DNA from: Hanleya hanleyi
Lineage: Eukaryota > Mollusca > Polyplacophora > Lepidopleurida > Hanleyidae
DNA length: 64,000 nucleotides
Assembly: GCA_036873755.1 (NCBI GenBank)
Contig: JAVTVY010018759.1
Coordinates: 1-64,000 of the forward strand
Reading direction: 5' to 3'
Shown: positions 24,150 to 33,265 of the stretch, in pieces
How the letters are laid out: the number at the start of each line of letters is the position of its first letter
Numbering within the stretch: position 1 is the first letter of the stretch
Notes under the pieces: generated by a model
What the model saw: only the letters and a program-made list of their open reading frames with translations
Databases searched by the model: none
What the model was told of the DNA's origin: nothing
Translations under genes and position numbers: made by a program

Positions 24150-25100
24150 GGTGTGGGGTTGAACTAGCGTCATTCTGCGCATGCGCGGTGGCCGAAGGGT
24201 ATGAAAATAGCCGTTTTGGAGCTAGCGAAGCCAATAATGGTCCAATGGGGTCGAGTGAGGTATCAAAGTGAAGCTTATGTGAAGGGGCATCTGACTGGAC
24301 TAGCGGCTTGGGCGTTGTCACCATTCTGCGCATGCGCGGTGGCCCAAGGGTATGGAAATAGCCGTGTTGGAACTAGGGGAGCCACAAATGGCCCAATGGG
24401 ATCGAGTGAGGTATCAAAGTGAAGCATTCGTGAAGGGGCATCTGATGGGCTGGGTGTGGGGTTGAAGTATCGGCATTCTGCGCATGCGCGGTGGCCGAAG
24501 GGTATGGAAATAGCCGTGTTGGAGCTAGGGGAGTTACTACTGGTCCAGTGGGGTCGAGTGAGGTATCAATGTGAAGCCTATGTGAGGGGGCATCTGACTG
24601 GACTAGTGGGGTTGAAATAGCGGCATTCTGCGCATGCGCGGTGGCCCAAGGGTATGGAAATAGCCGTGTTGGAGCTAGGGGAGCCCCTGATGGTCCAATG
24701 GGATCGAGTGAGGTATTAAAGTGAAGCCTAGGTGAGGGAGCCTCTGATGGGCTGGGTGTGGGGTTGAAGTATCGGCATTCTGCGCATGCGCGGTGGCCGA
24801 AGGGTATGGAAATAGCCGTGTTGGAGCTAGGTGAGCCACAAATGGTCCAATGGGATCGAGTGAGGTATCAAAGTGAAGCATTCGTGAAGGGGCATCTAAT
24901 GGGCTGGGTGTGGGGTTGGAATATCGGCATTCTGCGCATGCGCGGTGGTCAAAGGATATGAAACTAGCCGTTTTTGAGCTAGGGGAGCCTCTAATGGTCC
25001 AATGGGATCGAGTGAGGTATCAAAGTGAAGCATTCGTGAAGGGGCATCTGATGGGTTGGGTGTGCGGTAGGAATATCATTCTGCGCATGCGCAGACGCAA
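24150..25100 (+). repeat. ~151-bp tandem repeat, left arm, 7 units with NRF1-like cores
   Basis: The core GCGCATGCGC recurs starting near 24177, 24328, 24480, 24630, 24782, 24933 and 25083. Spacing is 150-152 bp, often alternating, which suggests two unit subtypes. Units also share GGTATGGAAATAGCCGTG, TTGGAGCTAGGGGAG and CGAGTGAGGTATCAA blocks. Open frames inside are repeat artefacts. Confidence 0.95.
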
Positions 25101-25616
25101 TGCGGAGCTCTCGTCCAATCAGAAGCGAGTATTTCAAATCCGTCACAGAGCTCTCAGCCAATCAGAAGCGAGTATTTTGACCCGGTGCATTATGGGCCAT
25201 ATCCAAGATGGCGGCACGTATGTTCAAGATGGCGGCACATCCGGTGTCGAAAACTGGCCATTTCGTCGGGATGTGGTCACCTAGTGTCGAAAACTGGACC
25301 CTGTATGGGTCCCGCTAGCGCCTTGACGCCATGATATAGACCGGAGAGAGAAAACAACAACAACAAGGATGACACATGAGGGAACAACAACAACAACAAG
25401 TTTTTTTTCATATAGTTTATTTTCCCCTTCCATCATAACATACCCACGCTGGGGGAGCCGCGTTGGGTATGTTTACAATTCAAGAAAGACTCTTGGCCAA
25501 TCAGAGACCGCCATTTGCATCTGTCCTATTCGTTCCTGTCCGTTAGATGTATTCTTGTCCAATCAGAAGTCGCCATTTCAGAGAGTTCCTTCTTCGGTCA
25601 TGTTCATTCTGAACCG
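25101..25616. promoter_or_regulatory. CCAAT/YY1-like motif region and 3' flank, left arm
   Basis: Contains CCAATCAG at about 25115, 25158, 25496 and 25558, and two CAAGATGGCGGCAC blocks near 25203 and 25222 (YY1-like AAGATGGCGGC). A (CAA)n run lies near 25350-25400. The region is mirrored in the right arm at 29672-30190. It lies 3' of the zinc-finger gene, so any promoter role would be toward the terminus or for an unseen transcript. Confidence 0.45.
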
Positions 25617-25622
25617 TTTATT
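25617..25622 (-). terminator. Poly(A) signal AATAAA, left-arm zinc-finger gene
   Basis: AATAAA on the minus strand abuts the stop codon of the 25623-26195 gene. The same arrangement is kept in the right arm. Confidence 0.7.
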
Positions 25623-26195
25623 CTAATCATCGTCGGACAGGCCTGGATATTCTTCGGGCAGCATGTCCTGAAACAGTTGTTTGCGCATTCTGATCGCATT
25701 TTCCAGGGCCTCTGTGGATGGTAGTCCCATATCCTCTTTCAAGTGACGCTTGGTCTTCATGATGGACCTGTGCGTGGGGTCCCCTTTCATTTCAAGCGGT
25801 AGTAAGGTATACTGTTCATAGATCGCCATGGCTGTTTTCCTGATGCGGGAGCGCATTTGGGTGTACGTCTGTTGTAAATTATCCTCTCCGGCGTCCTCGA
25901 TCGCTTCAGCGTGAGTATTGATAGCTGCTGTCACAATACGATCCCAGAAGGTAGGTTCTGCCTCACTTTCCTGGGATGTAGGCTGACTCTCTGAGGTCAA
26001 GCTCTCCATATCAGTAGATATACTGTCAGCAATCTTGGATTCGGTATCAGTCGATGCACTCTCATCAATCTCTGTATCAGTATCTGCCTCAACGGGCTCC
26101 TCGGCGTCTTCAATCCCATGTATATTTTTCTGGTGTCGCATCATATCGTAATGTCTGGTGAACGTGCGTTCACACTCAGAACAAGTATAAGCCAT
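25623..26195 (-). CDS. C2H2 zinc-finger protein, 190 aa (left arm)
   Basis: Intact frame starting at ATG. One N-terminal C2H2 finger (CSECERTF...H...H, residues about 4-26, C-x2-C-x12-H-x4-H). A long acidic Ser/Thr/Glu-rich linker follows (about 30-85), then a helical C-terminal domain (about 85-180) with the pattern DPTHRSIMKTKRHL and AIRMRKQLF, and an acidic tail DDD. That C-terminal domain resembles the last ~125 residues of the neighbouring ATPase gene (DPVHMEI..TASML...AIAQKKHLF), so the two look like relatives. It differs from the right-arm copy at only two residues as read (Gln/Arg and Gln/Pro). It may bind DNA of the element or host. I do not recognise the full protein and its function is unknown. 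Confidence 0.8.
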   Translation of the reverse strand: MAYTCSECERTFTRHYDMMRHQKNIHGIEDAEEPVEADTDTEIDESASTDTESKIADSISTDMESLTSESQPTSQESEAEPTFWDRIVTAAINTHAEAIEDAGEDNLQQTYTQMRSRIRKTAMAIYEQYTLLPLEMKGDPTHRSIMKTKRHLKEDMGLPSTEALENAIRMRKQLFQDMLPEEYPGLSDDD

Positions 26196-26269
26196 GTTGA
26201 CGGTTGAACGTCGACTGTGCGTGTTTTGGGAAGCTTTTTAGGCGTGTTTTTAGAAGCTCTGATTTCATG

Positions 26270-26367
26270 GAATTGACATCAATTCATCGAAATGCAGTGA
26301 CGCCCGTCAACGCCCGTCGTTACGCCTTAACGCTCGTCTCAACGCTTTAACACACTTTCTTAACGCT
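26270..26367. promoter_or_regulatory. GCGTTRA repeat cluster, left arm
   Basis: Repeats of AACGC/GCGTT motifs (ACGCCCGTCAACGCCCGTC, TTAACGCTTTAACG) lie between the zinc-finger start and the ATPase-gene stop. The mirrored cluster is at 28862-29025. The same GGGCGTTGACGGGCGTC word occurs in the hairpin at 27286. Could be binding sites for the element's own zinc fingers; inference. Confidence 0.45.
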
Positions 26368-27192
26368 TTAACGACGTTTAATGATGCGTTCGAACAAATG
26401 TTTCTTTTGTGCTATTGCTCTGACATACGCCGCTTTCCAGTTCATGCCCGAGGCTTTCAACATCGACGCTGTTCTTTCAATTTCCATATGGACTGGGTCC
26501 TTATCCAACAATTTCATATGGGTCAGTAAGTCGACATACTGCTGACGTAAAGCCTGTCGTAGTCTGGGTGCCAATCTGTTATGGGCTAAAATTGCAGCTT
26601 CCTCTTTCGAATACCCTTTGCGTTGAAACTTGTTTCCTGTGGCCTCCAAAATCTCGCCCATCTCGGCGTCCATATTTTCTTTGAACAAATCCTTCCATAG
26701 CCTCGAGTTCACATTATGTTCTTCAACCTCGGGTTGGGCCTTCACGGTTGGATGATATTCCGGGACTGGTGATATGAAGAAGGCCCGATGTACGGGGGTG
26801 GGTTGCTGCTTCACCAAATGTGGACTCGGTGGATGGTGTAGGGGCTGTGGTGATTCCTCGCCGGGTAGCAGGTGGGTCGTCAGCCGGCGATCTTTGGGGG
26901 TATGGGCTTTTAAATCTACGAACAGGTAGCCGTACGGACGACTTGTCGCTTCTTGAAACGCCTGCATGAAATGGTCGATGTTCTGAGGATAAATTCGACT
27001 ACCAAACACACGAATTTGTGCTCTGTCAATGGGGTTGGAGAACATCATCATCGTGTAGGGATGCTCTACTGCACTTGCTGGACCTATAGCGGGACTCGGT
27101 GGTGTCTCTTGGTTGTGTTTGCCTTGAATGTGCCTGATCATACTATCGCGACGAGAGAAGGTTCTTTGACAGAACGTACACGTACACGACAT
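26368..27192 (-). pseudogene. Zinc-finger/A32-like ATPase gene with ATPase core deleted (left arm)
   Basis: 274-codon open frame. The N-terminal C2H2 finger (CTFCQRTFSRRDS...H...H) is followed by a Pro-rich linker. It then jumps straight to the C-terminal part of a Polinton/adintovirus-lineage packaging ATPase (FSNPIDRAQIRVFGSR, RPYGYLFVDLKAHTP), then a Pro-rich segment and the C-terminal domain ending KKHLFERIIKRR. Compared with the right arm, about 385 bp (near 27806-28192 there) containing the Walker A and B regions is missing without changing the frame. The junction lies near 27042, beside a short ATG direct repeat. The product could be made but cannot hydrolyse ATP as read. Confidence 0.75.
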
Positions 27193-27257
27193 GTTGATCT
27201 GTCGACCAATACATAAGGACTGATGAGGGACACATGTTCATTCTTATATGTACAGAC

Positions 27258-27290
27258 ATCACCACCACCACCACCACCACCACCGCCACC
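27258..27290 (+). repeat. (CAC)n microsatellite
   Basis: Run of CAC/CAT triplets in the left-arm-specific ~100 bp near the centre of the palindrome. The poly-His frame over it is not a gene. Confidence 0.9.
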
Positions 27291-27325
27291 ACCGGGCGTT
27301 GACGGGCGTCAACGCCCGGTGGTGG
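27286..27325. repeat. Hairpin of 18-bp arms
   Basis: CCACCACCGGGCGTTGAC and its complement with a 4-base loop (GGGC). It contains the GGGCGTTGAC word also found in the intergenic clusters of both arms. Absent from the right arm. Confidence 0.9.
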
Positions 27326-27446
27326 TGGTGGTGGGAACTTCCGTGTGGCAGAGCTCTTGGATCGGAGCTCTTGGAGCTCAAAGCCTGTGGAGCTCAGATC
27401 TCGGAAGTGACATTTGCATACGACCTCTGTGAGGTCACTTCCGCTT

Positions 27447-27507
27447 TACAGGAAACCTTTACACCGCGCGCGCCAGGGTCAAAGGTCAGTTCCGGTCACG
27501 TGAACGG
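27447..27507. other. Central spacer of the 8.66-kb palindrome
   Basis: The 61 bp between CCGCTT (left arm end) and AAGCGG (right arm start) have no inverted partner. The spacer contains CGCGCGCG-like sequence and GGTCACGTGAAC. It is the probable fold-back junction from which the palindrome arose. Confidence 0.75.
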
Positions 27508-27662
27508 AAGCGGAAGTGACCTCAAAGAGGTCGTATGCAAATGTCACTTCCGAGATCTGAGCTCCACAGGCTTTGAGCTACAAGAGCTCCGATCCAAGAG
27601 CTCTGCCGCACGGGTGTTCCCACCACCACCACCGGTCCTTATGTATTGGTCGACAGATCAAC

Positions 27663-28866
27663 ATGTCGTGTACGTGTACGTTATGTCAGAGAACCTTCTC
27701 TCGTCGCGATAGCATGCTCAGGCAGATTCAAGGCAAACACAACCAAGAGACACTGCCGAGTCCTGCTATAGGTCCAACAAGTGCAGTAGAGCATCCCTAT
27801 ACGATGACGGTGAGCGGCCCTACGGCATGTAGAAAGACGTCCTGGGTAATGAAGTTCTTAGAGGAAGGTGTGGCAACCCCAGCTCCGACACGTGTTGTTT
27901 GGTGTTATAGCCAATGGCAGCCCGCCTACGAAACTACGCGATTACAGAATGTGAGTTTTGTCCCAGGGATTCCTCATGACATAGACGAACCGTATTACTT
28001 TGACCCTGAGCAGACCAACGTGGTAGTGCTAGATGCTCTGATGAGTGCGGCCAAGGACAATTCGAAAATCGCCGACCTATTCACCAAAGGGTCCCATCAT
28101 CGCAATCTGTCCGTCATCTATTTGACCCAGAATCTCTTTCCTCAAGGGAAGGCGTCAGAGATATTGCCTTGAACTGCCAATACTTTGTGTTGTTCTCCAA
28201 CCCCATCGACAGAGCACAAATTCGTGTGTTTGGTAGTCGAATTTATCCTCAGAACATCGACCATTTCATGCAGGCGTTTCAAGAAGCGACAAGTCGTCCG
28301 TACGGCTACCTGTTCGTAGATTTAAAAGCCCATACCCCCGAAGATCGCCGGCTGACGACCCACCTGCTACCCGGCGAGGAATCACCACAGCCCCTACACC
28401 ATCCACCGAGTCCACATTTGGTGAAGCAGCAACCCACCCCGTACAGCGGGCCTTCTTCATATCACCAGTCCCGGAATATCATCCAACCGTGAAGGCCCAA
28501 CCCCAGGTTGAAGAACATAATGTGAACTCGAGGCTATGGAAAGATTTGTTCAAAGAAAGTATGGACGCCGAGATGGGCGAGATTTTGGAGGCCACAGGAA
28601 ACAAGTTTCAACGCAAAGGATATTCGAAAGAGGAAGCTGCGATTTTAGCCCATAACAGATTGGCACCCAGACTACGACGGGCTTTACGTCAGCAGTATGT
28701 CGACTTACTGACCCATATGAAATTGTTGGATAAGGATCCAGTCCATATGGAAATTACAAGAACAGCGTCGATGTTGAAAACCTCGGGCATGAACTGGAAA
28801 GCGCCGTATGTCAGAGCAATAGCACAAAAGAAACATTTGTTCGAACGCATCATTAAACGTCGTTAA
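27663..28866 (+). pseudogene. Zinc-finger/A32-like packaging ATPase gene, frameshifted (right arm)
   Basis: The start is taken at 27663, where the conserved MSCTCT begins; the same ATG starts the left-arm copy. Order: C2H2 finger (residues about 3-26), Pro-rich linker, then the ATPase. The ATPase has a Walker-A-like GPTACRKTSW with Arg where Gly is usually invariant, a Walker-B-like NVVVLDALM, the sensor-like IYLTQN, and the family-typical NPIDRAQIRVFGSR and RPYGYLFVDLK. The C-terminal domain ends KKHLFERIIKRR. Frame changes near 28155-28165 and 28440-28447 split it into three frames (to 28172, 28169-28492, 28489-28866). A32-like ATPases package viral DNA into capsids. This copy looks inactive, from both the frameshifts and the Walker A change. 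The zinc-finger fusion is unusual to me. Confidence 0.75.
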
Positions 28867-29025
28867 AGCGTTAAGAAAGTGTGTTAAAGCGTTGAGACGA
28901 GCGTTAAGGCGTAACGACGGGCGTTGACGGGCGTCACCGCATTTCGATGAATTGATGTCAATTCCATGAAATCAGAGCTTCTGAGCTAATTCACCAGGGC
29001 GTTGAAGCGTTGAGCTAAGCGTCGA
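28862..29025. promoter_or_regulatory. GCGTTRA repeat cluster, right arm
   Basis: Repeated GCGTTAA/GCGTTGA words (at least eight by eye) between the ATPase-gene stop and the TATA box of the zinc-finger gene, including GGGCGTTGACGGGCGTCAC. Placed where an operator would be; role inferred. Confidence 0.5.
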
Positions 29026-29039
29026 TGACCGTTACTGTC

Positions 29040-29047
29040 TATAAAAG
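29040..29047 (+). promoter_or_regulatory. TATA box of right-arm zinc-finger gene
   Basis: TATAAAAG lies 45 bp upstream of the ATG at 29093, consistent with a short leader. The equivalent segment is missing from the left arm, where GAGCTTCT jumps to AAAACACG-type sequence. Confidence 0.6.
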
Positions 29048-29092
29048 CGAGCGTATTCCCAAAACACGCACAGTCGACGTTCAACCGTCAAC

Positions 29093-29665
29093 ATGGCTTA
29101 TACTTGTTCTGAGTGTGAACGCACGTTCACCAGACATTATGATATGATGCGACACCAGAAAAATATACATGGGATTGAAGACGCCGAGGAGCCCGTTGAG
29201 GCAGATACTGATACAGAGATTGATGAGAGTGCATCGACTGATACCGAATCCAAGATTGCTGACAGTATATCTACTGATATGGAGAGCTTGACCTCAGAGA
29301 GTCGGCCTACATCCCAGGAAAGTGAGGCAGAACCTACCTTCTGGGATCGTATTGTGACAGCAGCTATCAATACTCACGCTGAAGCGATCGAGGACGCCGG
29401 AGAGGATAATTTACAACCGACGTACACCCAAATGCGCTCCCGCATCAGGAAAACAGCCATGGCGATCTATGAACAGTATACCTTACTACCGCTTGAAATG
29501 AAAGGGGACCCCACGCACAGGTCCATCATGAAGACCAAGCGTCACTTGAAAGAGGATATGGGACTACCATCCACAGAGGCCCTGGAAAATGCGATCAGAA
29601 TGCGCAAACAACTGTTTCAGGACATGCTGCCCGAAGAATATCCAGGCCTGTCCGACGATGATTAG
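29093..29665 (+). CDS. C2H2 zinc-finger protein, 190 aa (right arm)
   Basis: Intact and nearly identical to the left-arm copy: one C2H2 finger at the N-terminus, an acidic linker rich in TDTE/STDTES repeats, and a helical C-terminal domain with DPTHRSIMKTKRHL and NAIRMRKQLF. The start ATG is preceded by a TATA box, and the stop is followed at once by AATAAA, so this copy has a complete minimal transcription unit. It follows the frameshifted ATPase gene in the same direction with a 226-bp gap holding GCGTTRA repeats. The shared finger and C-terminal domain suggest the two genes arose by duplication, one gaining or losing the ATPase. A regulator or DNA-binding structural protein is plausible, not shown. 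Confidence 0.8.
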   Translation: MAYTCSECERTFTRHYDMMRHQKNIHGIEDAEEPVEADTDTEIDESASTDTESKIADSISTDMESLTSESRPTSQESEAEPTFWDRIVTAAINTHAEAIEDAGEDNLQPTYTQMRSRIRKTAMAIYEQYTLLPLEMKGDPTHRSIMKTKRHLKEDMGLPSTEALENAIRMRKQLFQDMLPEEYPGLSDDD

Positions 29666-29671
29666 AATAAA
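29666..29671 (+). terminator. Poly(A) signal AATAAA, right-arm zinc-finger gene
   Basis: Directly after the TAG stop. A second AATAAA lies near 29865. Confidence 0.7.
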
Positions 29672-30179
29672 CGGTTCAGAATGAACATGACCGAAGAAGG
29701 AACTCTCTGAAATGGCGACTTCTGATTGGACAAGAATACATCTAACGGACAGGAACGAATAGGACAGATGCAAATGGCGGTCTCTGATTGGCCAAGAGTC
29801 TTTCTTGAATTGTAAACATACCCAACGCGGCTCCCCCAGCGTGGGTATGTTATGATGGAAGGGGAAATAAACTATATGAAAAAAAACTTGTTGTTGTTGT
29901 TGTTCCCTCATGTGTCATCCTTGTTGTTGTTGTTTTCTCTCTCCGGTCTATATCATGGCGTCAAGGCGCTAGCGGGACCCATACAGGGTCCAGTTTTCGA
30001 CACTAGGTGACCACATCCCGACGAAATGGCCAGTTTTCGACACCGGATGTGCCGCCATCTTGAACATACGTGCCGCCATCTTGGATATGTCCCATAATGC
30101 ACCGGGTCAAAATACTCGCTTCTGATTGGACGAGAGCTCTGTGACGGATTTGAAATACTCGCTTCTGATTGGACGAGAG

Positions 30180-31480
30180 CTCCGCATTGCGTCTGCGCAT
30201 GCGCAGAATGATATTCCTACCGCACACCCAACCCATCAGATGCCCCTTCACGAATGCTTCACTTTGATACCTCACTCGACCCCATTGGACCATTAGAGGC
30301 TCCCCTAGCTCCAAAACGGCTAGTTTCATATCCTTTGACCACCGCGCATGCGCAGAATGCCGATATTCCAACCCCACACCCAGCCCATTAGATGCCCCTT
30401 CACGAATGCTTCACTTTGATACCTCACTCGATCCCATTGGACCATTTGTGGCTCCCCTAGCTCCAACACGGCTATTTCCATACCCTTCGGCCACCGCGCA
30501 TGCGCAGAATGCCGATACTTCAACCCCACACCCAGCCCATCAGAGGCTCCCTCACCTAGGCTTCACTTTAATACCTCACTCGATCCCATTGGACCATCAG
30601 GGGCTCCCCTAGCTCCAACACGGCTATTTCCATACCCTTGGGCCACCGCGCATGCGCAGAATGCCGCTATCTCAACCCCACTAGTCCAGTCAGATGCCCC
30701 GTCACATAGGCTTCACATTGATACCTCACTCGACCCCACTGGACCAGTAGTAACTCCCCTAGCTCCAACACGGCTATTTCCATACCCTTCGGCCACCGCG
30801 CATGCGCAGAATGCCGATACTTCAACCCCACACCCAGCCCATCAGAGGCTCCCTCACCTAGGCTTCACTTTAATACCTCACTCGATCCCATTGGACCATC
30901 AGGGGCTCCCCTAGCTCCAACACGGCTATTTCCATACCCTTGGGCCACCGCGCATGCGCAGAATGCCGCTATTTCAACCCCACTAGTCCAGTCAGATGCC
31001 CCCTCACATAGGCTTCACATTGATACCTCACTCGACCCCACTGGACCAGTAGTAACTCCCCTAGCTCCAACACGGCTATTTCCATACCCTTCGGCCACCG
31101 CGCATGCGCAGAATGCCGATACTTCAACCCCACACCCAGCCCATCAGATGCCCCTTCACGAATGCTTCACTTTGATACCTCACTCGATCCCATTGGGCCA
31201 TTTGTGGCTCCCCTAGTTCCAACACGGCTATTTCCATACCCTTGGGCCACCGCGCATGCGCAGAATGGTGACAACGCCCAAGCCGCTAGTCCAGTCAGAT
31301 GCCCCTTCACATAAGCTTCACTTTGATACCTCACTCGACCCCATTGGGCCATTATTGCTTCGCTAGCTCCAAAACGGCTATTTTCATACCCTTCGGCCAC
31401 CGCGCATGCGCAGAATGACGCTAGTTCAACCCCACACCCACCCATTACACGCCCCCTCACATAGCTTCACATTGATACCT
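30180..31480 (-). repeat. ~151-bp tandem repeat, right arm, 9 units with NRF1-like cores
   Basis: GCGCATGCGC cores begin near 30195, 30345, 30497, 30649, 30799, 30951, 31101, 31253 and 31403, with spacing alternating about 150 and 152 bp. Two more units than the left arm, showing independent copy-number change. Confidence 0.95.
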
Positions 31481-31875
31481 CACTCGACCCCACTGGACCA
31501 GTCAGTAGTCCCCTAGCCTCAACACGGCTATTTCCATATCCTTGGGCCACCGAGAGTTGTCTCCCTCAATGTGCAGATGGCGCTACGATCGACGCCGTGA
31601 TGGGGAAAAGGCGTCCCCGCACACACCATCCTGGCCATTTTTGTTTGTTGTTTTCTTGCGGAGATACACGGGACAATAAACACTCGACCCTAGGGTGGTA
31701 CAGATGCTAGACTGATCCTATTAACATGGTACAACACCTATAGATTATGTTTATTACTATTATATGGCTTAGAGGGTTTTTTGAGGGTAATCTGAGGGTT
31801 TTTTCTCCCCGTGATGTCCCCACCGCCTCGTTTGCTCCCTTGCGCCGTCTAAAAACACCGCCATTTTACAAGTAA

Positions 31876-31924
31876 TTAATTAAAATTAATTAATTAATTA
31901 ATTAATTAATTAATTAATTAATTT
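31876..31924. repeat. (TTAA)n microsatellite, right arm
   Basis: Mirror of the left-arm run, slightly longer. Confidence 0.9.
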
Positions 31925-31986
31925 ATTAGTACCCATCCTCCGTATGGCAGAACTGTACAACCCAGAACAAGTCTAGACATGCCTTG

Positions 31987-32117
31987 ATCACGTGATCGCC
32001 ATTGGGAAACCCCCACTGGGAAATCCCCCACTGGGAAACCCCGCCACAGTTCCCCCACAAATTTTACCCGGGGGAACAAATAAGTAGGTCAATCCGGTCC
32101 AATTTGCTCTTTATATA
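31987..32117 (-). promoter_or_regulatory. Terminal regulatory cluster, right arm
   Basis: Mirror of 23471-23602: GATCACGTGATC near 31987, GGGAAACCCC at 32004-32013, GGGAAATCCC at 32018-32027, GGGAAACCCC at 32033-32042, and CTTTATATA at 32109-32117. The middle site changed sequence but still fits the kB pattern. Confidence 0.5.
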
Positions 32118-32122
32118 CTACT

Positions 32123-32128
32123 CCAATG
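32123..32128. other. Right 6-bp target-site duplication CCAATG
   Basis: Matches 23460-23465. Confidence 0.85.
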
Positions 32129-33265
32129 AAACCGAAACTGTAGATTCTAGATATAACTGGGACTTTATAGCATTGTGTTCAGTTTTACATTTTCGTTATT
32201 TTAAAATGCACGTGAGCGAATATGTCAAACCATCATCAAAAGATGCGATCAAAATTACTCTGGGGCATGAACTATTGGTGACTGCAAGGCTTTGGTACAA
32301 AGTCTAAGAGTCATTCGTATTTCTCCAATTCCTTTCTCTTCTAATTTGTCTTTGAGGTTCTTTCTACACCACTGATTTATTCAGATTGAGTGGTACTCAG
32401 CCATAAGCCTGTCGGTTACCATTACTGTGTGGGTCGTTTCGTACAAAGGACATACCAGACAGTGAGTTATATATATGAGTTTTTGTACATGTATGTACGG
32501 TAACTTGAGTAAATTATATATACTGGCTTTCGGTTTATATTAGGTTGCCGGTCTCTTGATCAAATCTATGTCAGTTGTAGTGACCATGGTCTATTATTTT
32601 ACAAGCCAGATTTCTATTTGTGGTAAATTACGTCTTGTAAATACTCATCTGCAACTTTTCACAAATACCAGCCGAGGATGGTTGAAATATGTACTGCCAA
32701 GAGTGAAGTATTTTGAGACGGCTGTTTTTATTATTCGCTAAGAAACAAAGCTCCAGGAACGTTAGCGATGATGAACGTGAGACAGTGATGACGGATATAA
32801 CACAATTTTCTGAAGTTAACGCTAACTTTCGGATGTCATCGTTCAACACTTAGCATGCTGCACGTCTGGGTCATATTTTCCACTGTGACGAAACACTTAG
32901 CCACTTGAAGCATGAGCTTTCTCTTCTTTTCTATTGAAGGCAGATGTTTATCAACTGTTAGGGTGTTACAGCTGCTGGATGTGCAAGATTTTTTTGCAAT
33001 TATACTTTCTTGCCCATCGGAGTTGTTAGAAAAGCAGTAAACGAGCTCTATTAGTTTTCAAATGACCAACTTTGTTTTAATGTTCATAAAGAAATTCATG
33101 AACTAGCAGTTTTATATCTCGGAGGTACGAAATTTCAATCTGTAGCTTTGTTTGATATTTTCGCGTTATGTGGGAAAAGGTCTGGCATCACGATCTTATC
33201 AACTGAATTCTTTGATACTTATAGAAGTTGGCGTATATAGCATAAGGCTATTTTGTGGATAACTT
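32129..33265. other. No gene recognised
   Basis: Unique AT-rich sequence right of the palindromic element. A short frame at 32002-32307 overlaps the terminal repeat and is not supported. Confidence 0.4.

Larger units (their letters stand above)
23466..32122. mobile_element. 8.66-kb palindromic Polinton/Maverick-type element
   Basis: The two halves (23466-27446 and 27508-32122) are near-identical inverted copies joined by a 61-bp spacer. Termini are AGTAGTATATAAAGAG and its complement, starting AG and containing a short tandem AGT, and are flanked by CCAATG on both sides. These are established Polinton hallmarks (6-bp target duplication, 5'-AG ends, terminal short tandem repeats). Each arm carries a zinc-finger/A32-ATPase gene and a zinc-finger gene. 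No protein-primed polymerase, retroviral-type integrase, protease or capsid gene is visible, and full elements are usually 15-20 kb, so this is a non-autonomous derivative. Arms differ in repeat copy number (7 versus 9 units), in an extra ~100 bp near the centre of the left arm, in the ATPase deletion and in scattered substitutions. An assembly artefact is therefore unlikely. Confidence 0.85.

Noticed and set aside
24201..25284. Several 67-124-codon frames
   Set aside because: They repeat the same peptides with the 151-bp unit and have mirrored copies in the other arm; products of the tandem array.
27248..27712. 154-codon frame beginning with poly-His
   Set aside because: Reads through a CAC microsatellite and the palindrome centre.
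23466..32122. Palindrome as an assembly or chimeric-read artefact
   Set aside because: Arms differ in repeat number, indels and substitutions, the outer flanks are unrelated, and a 6-bp duplication is present.
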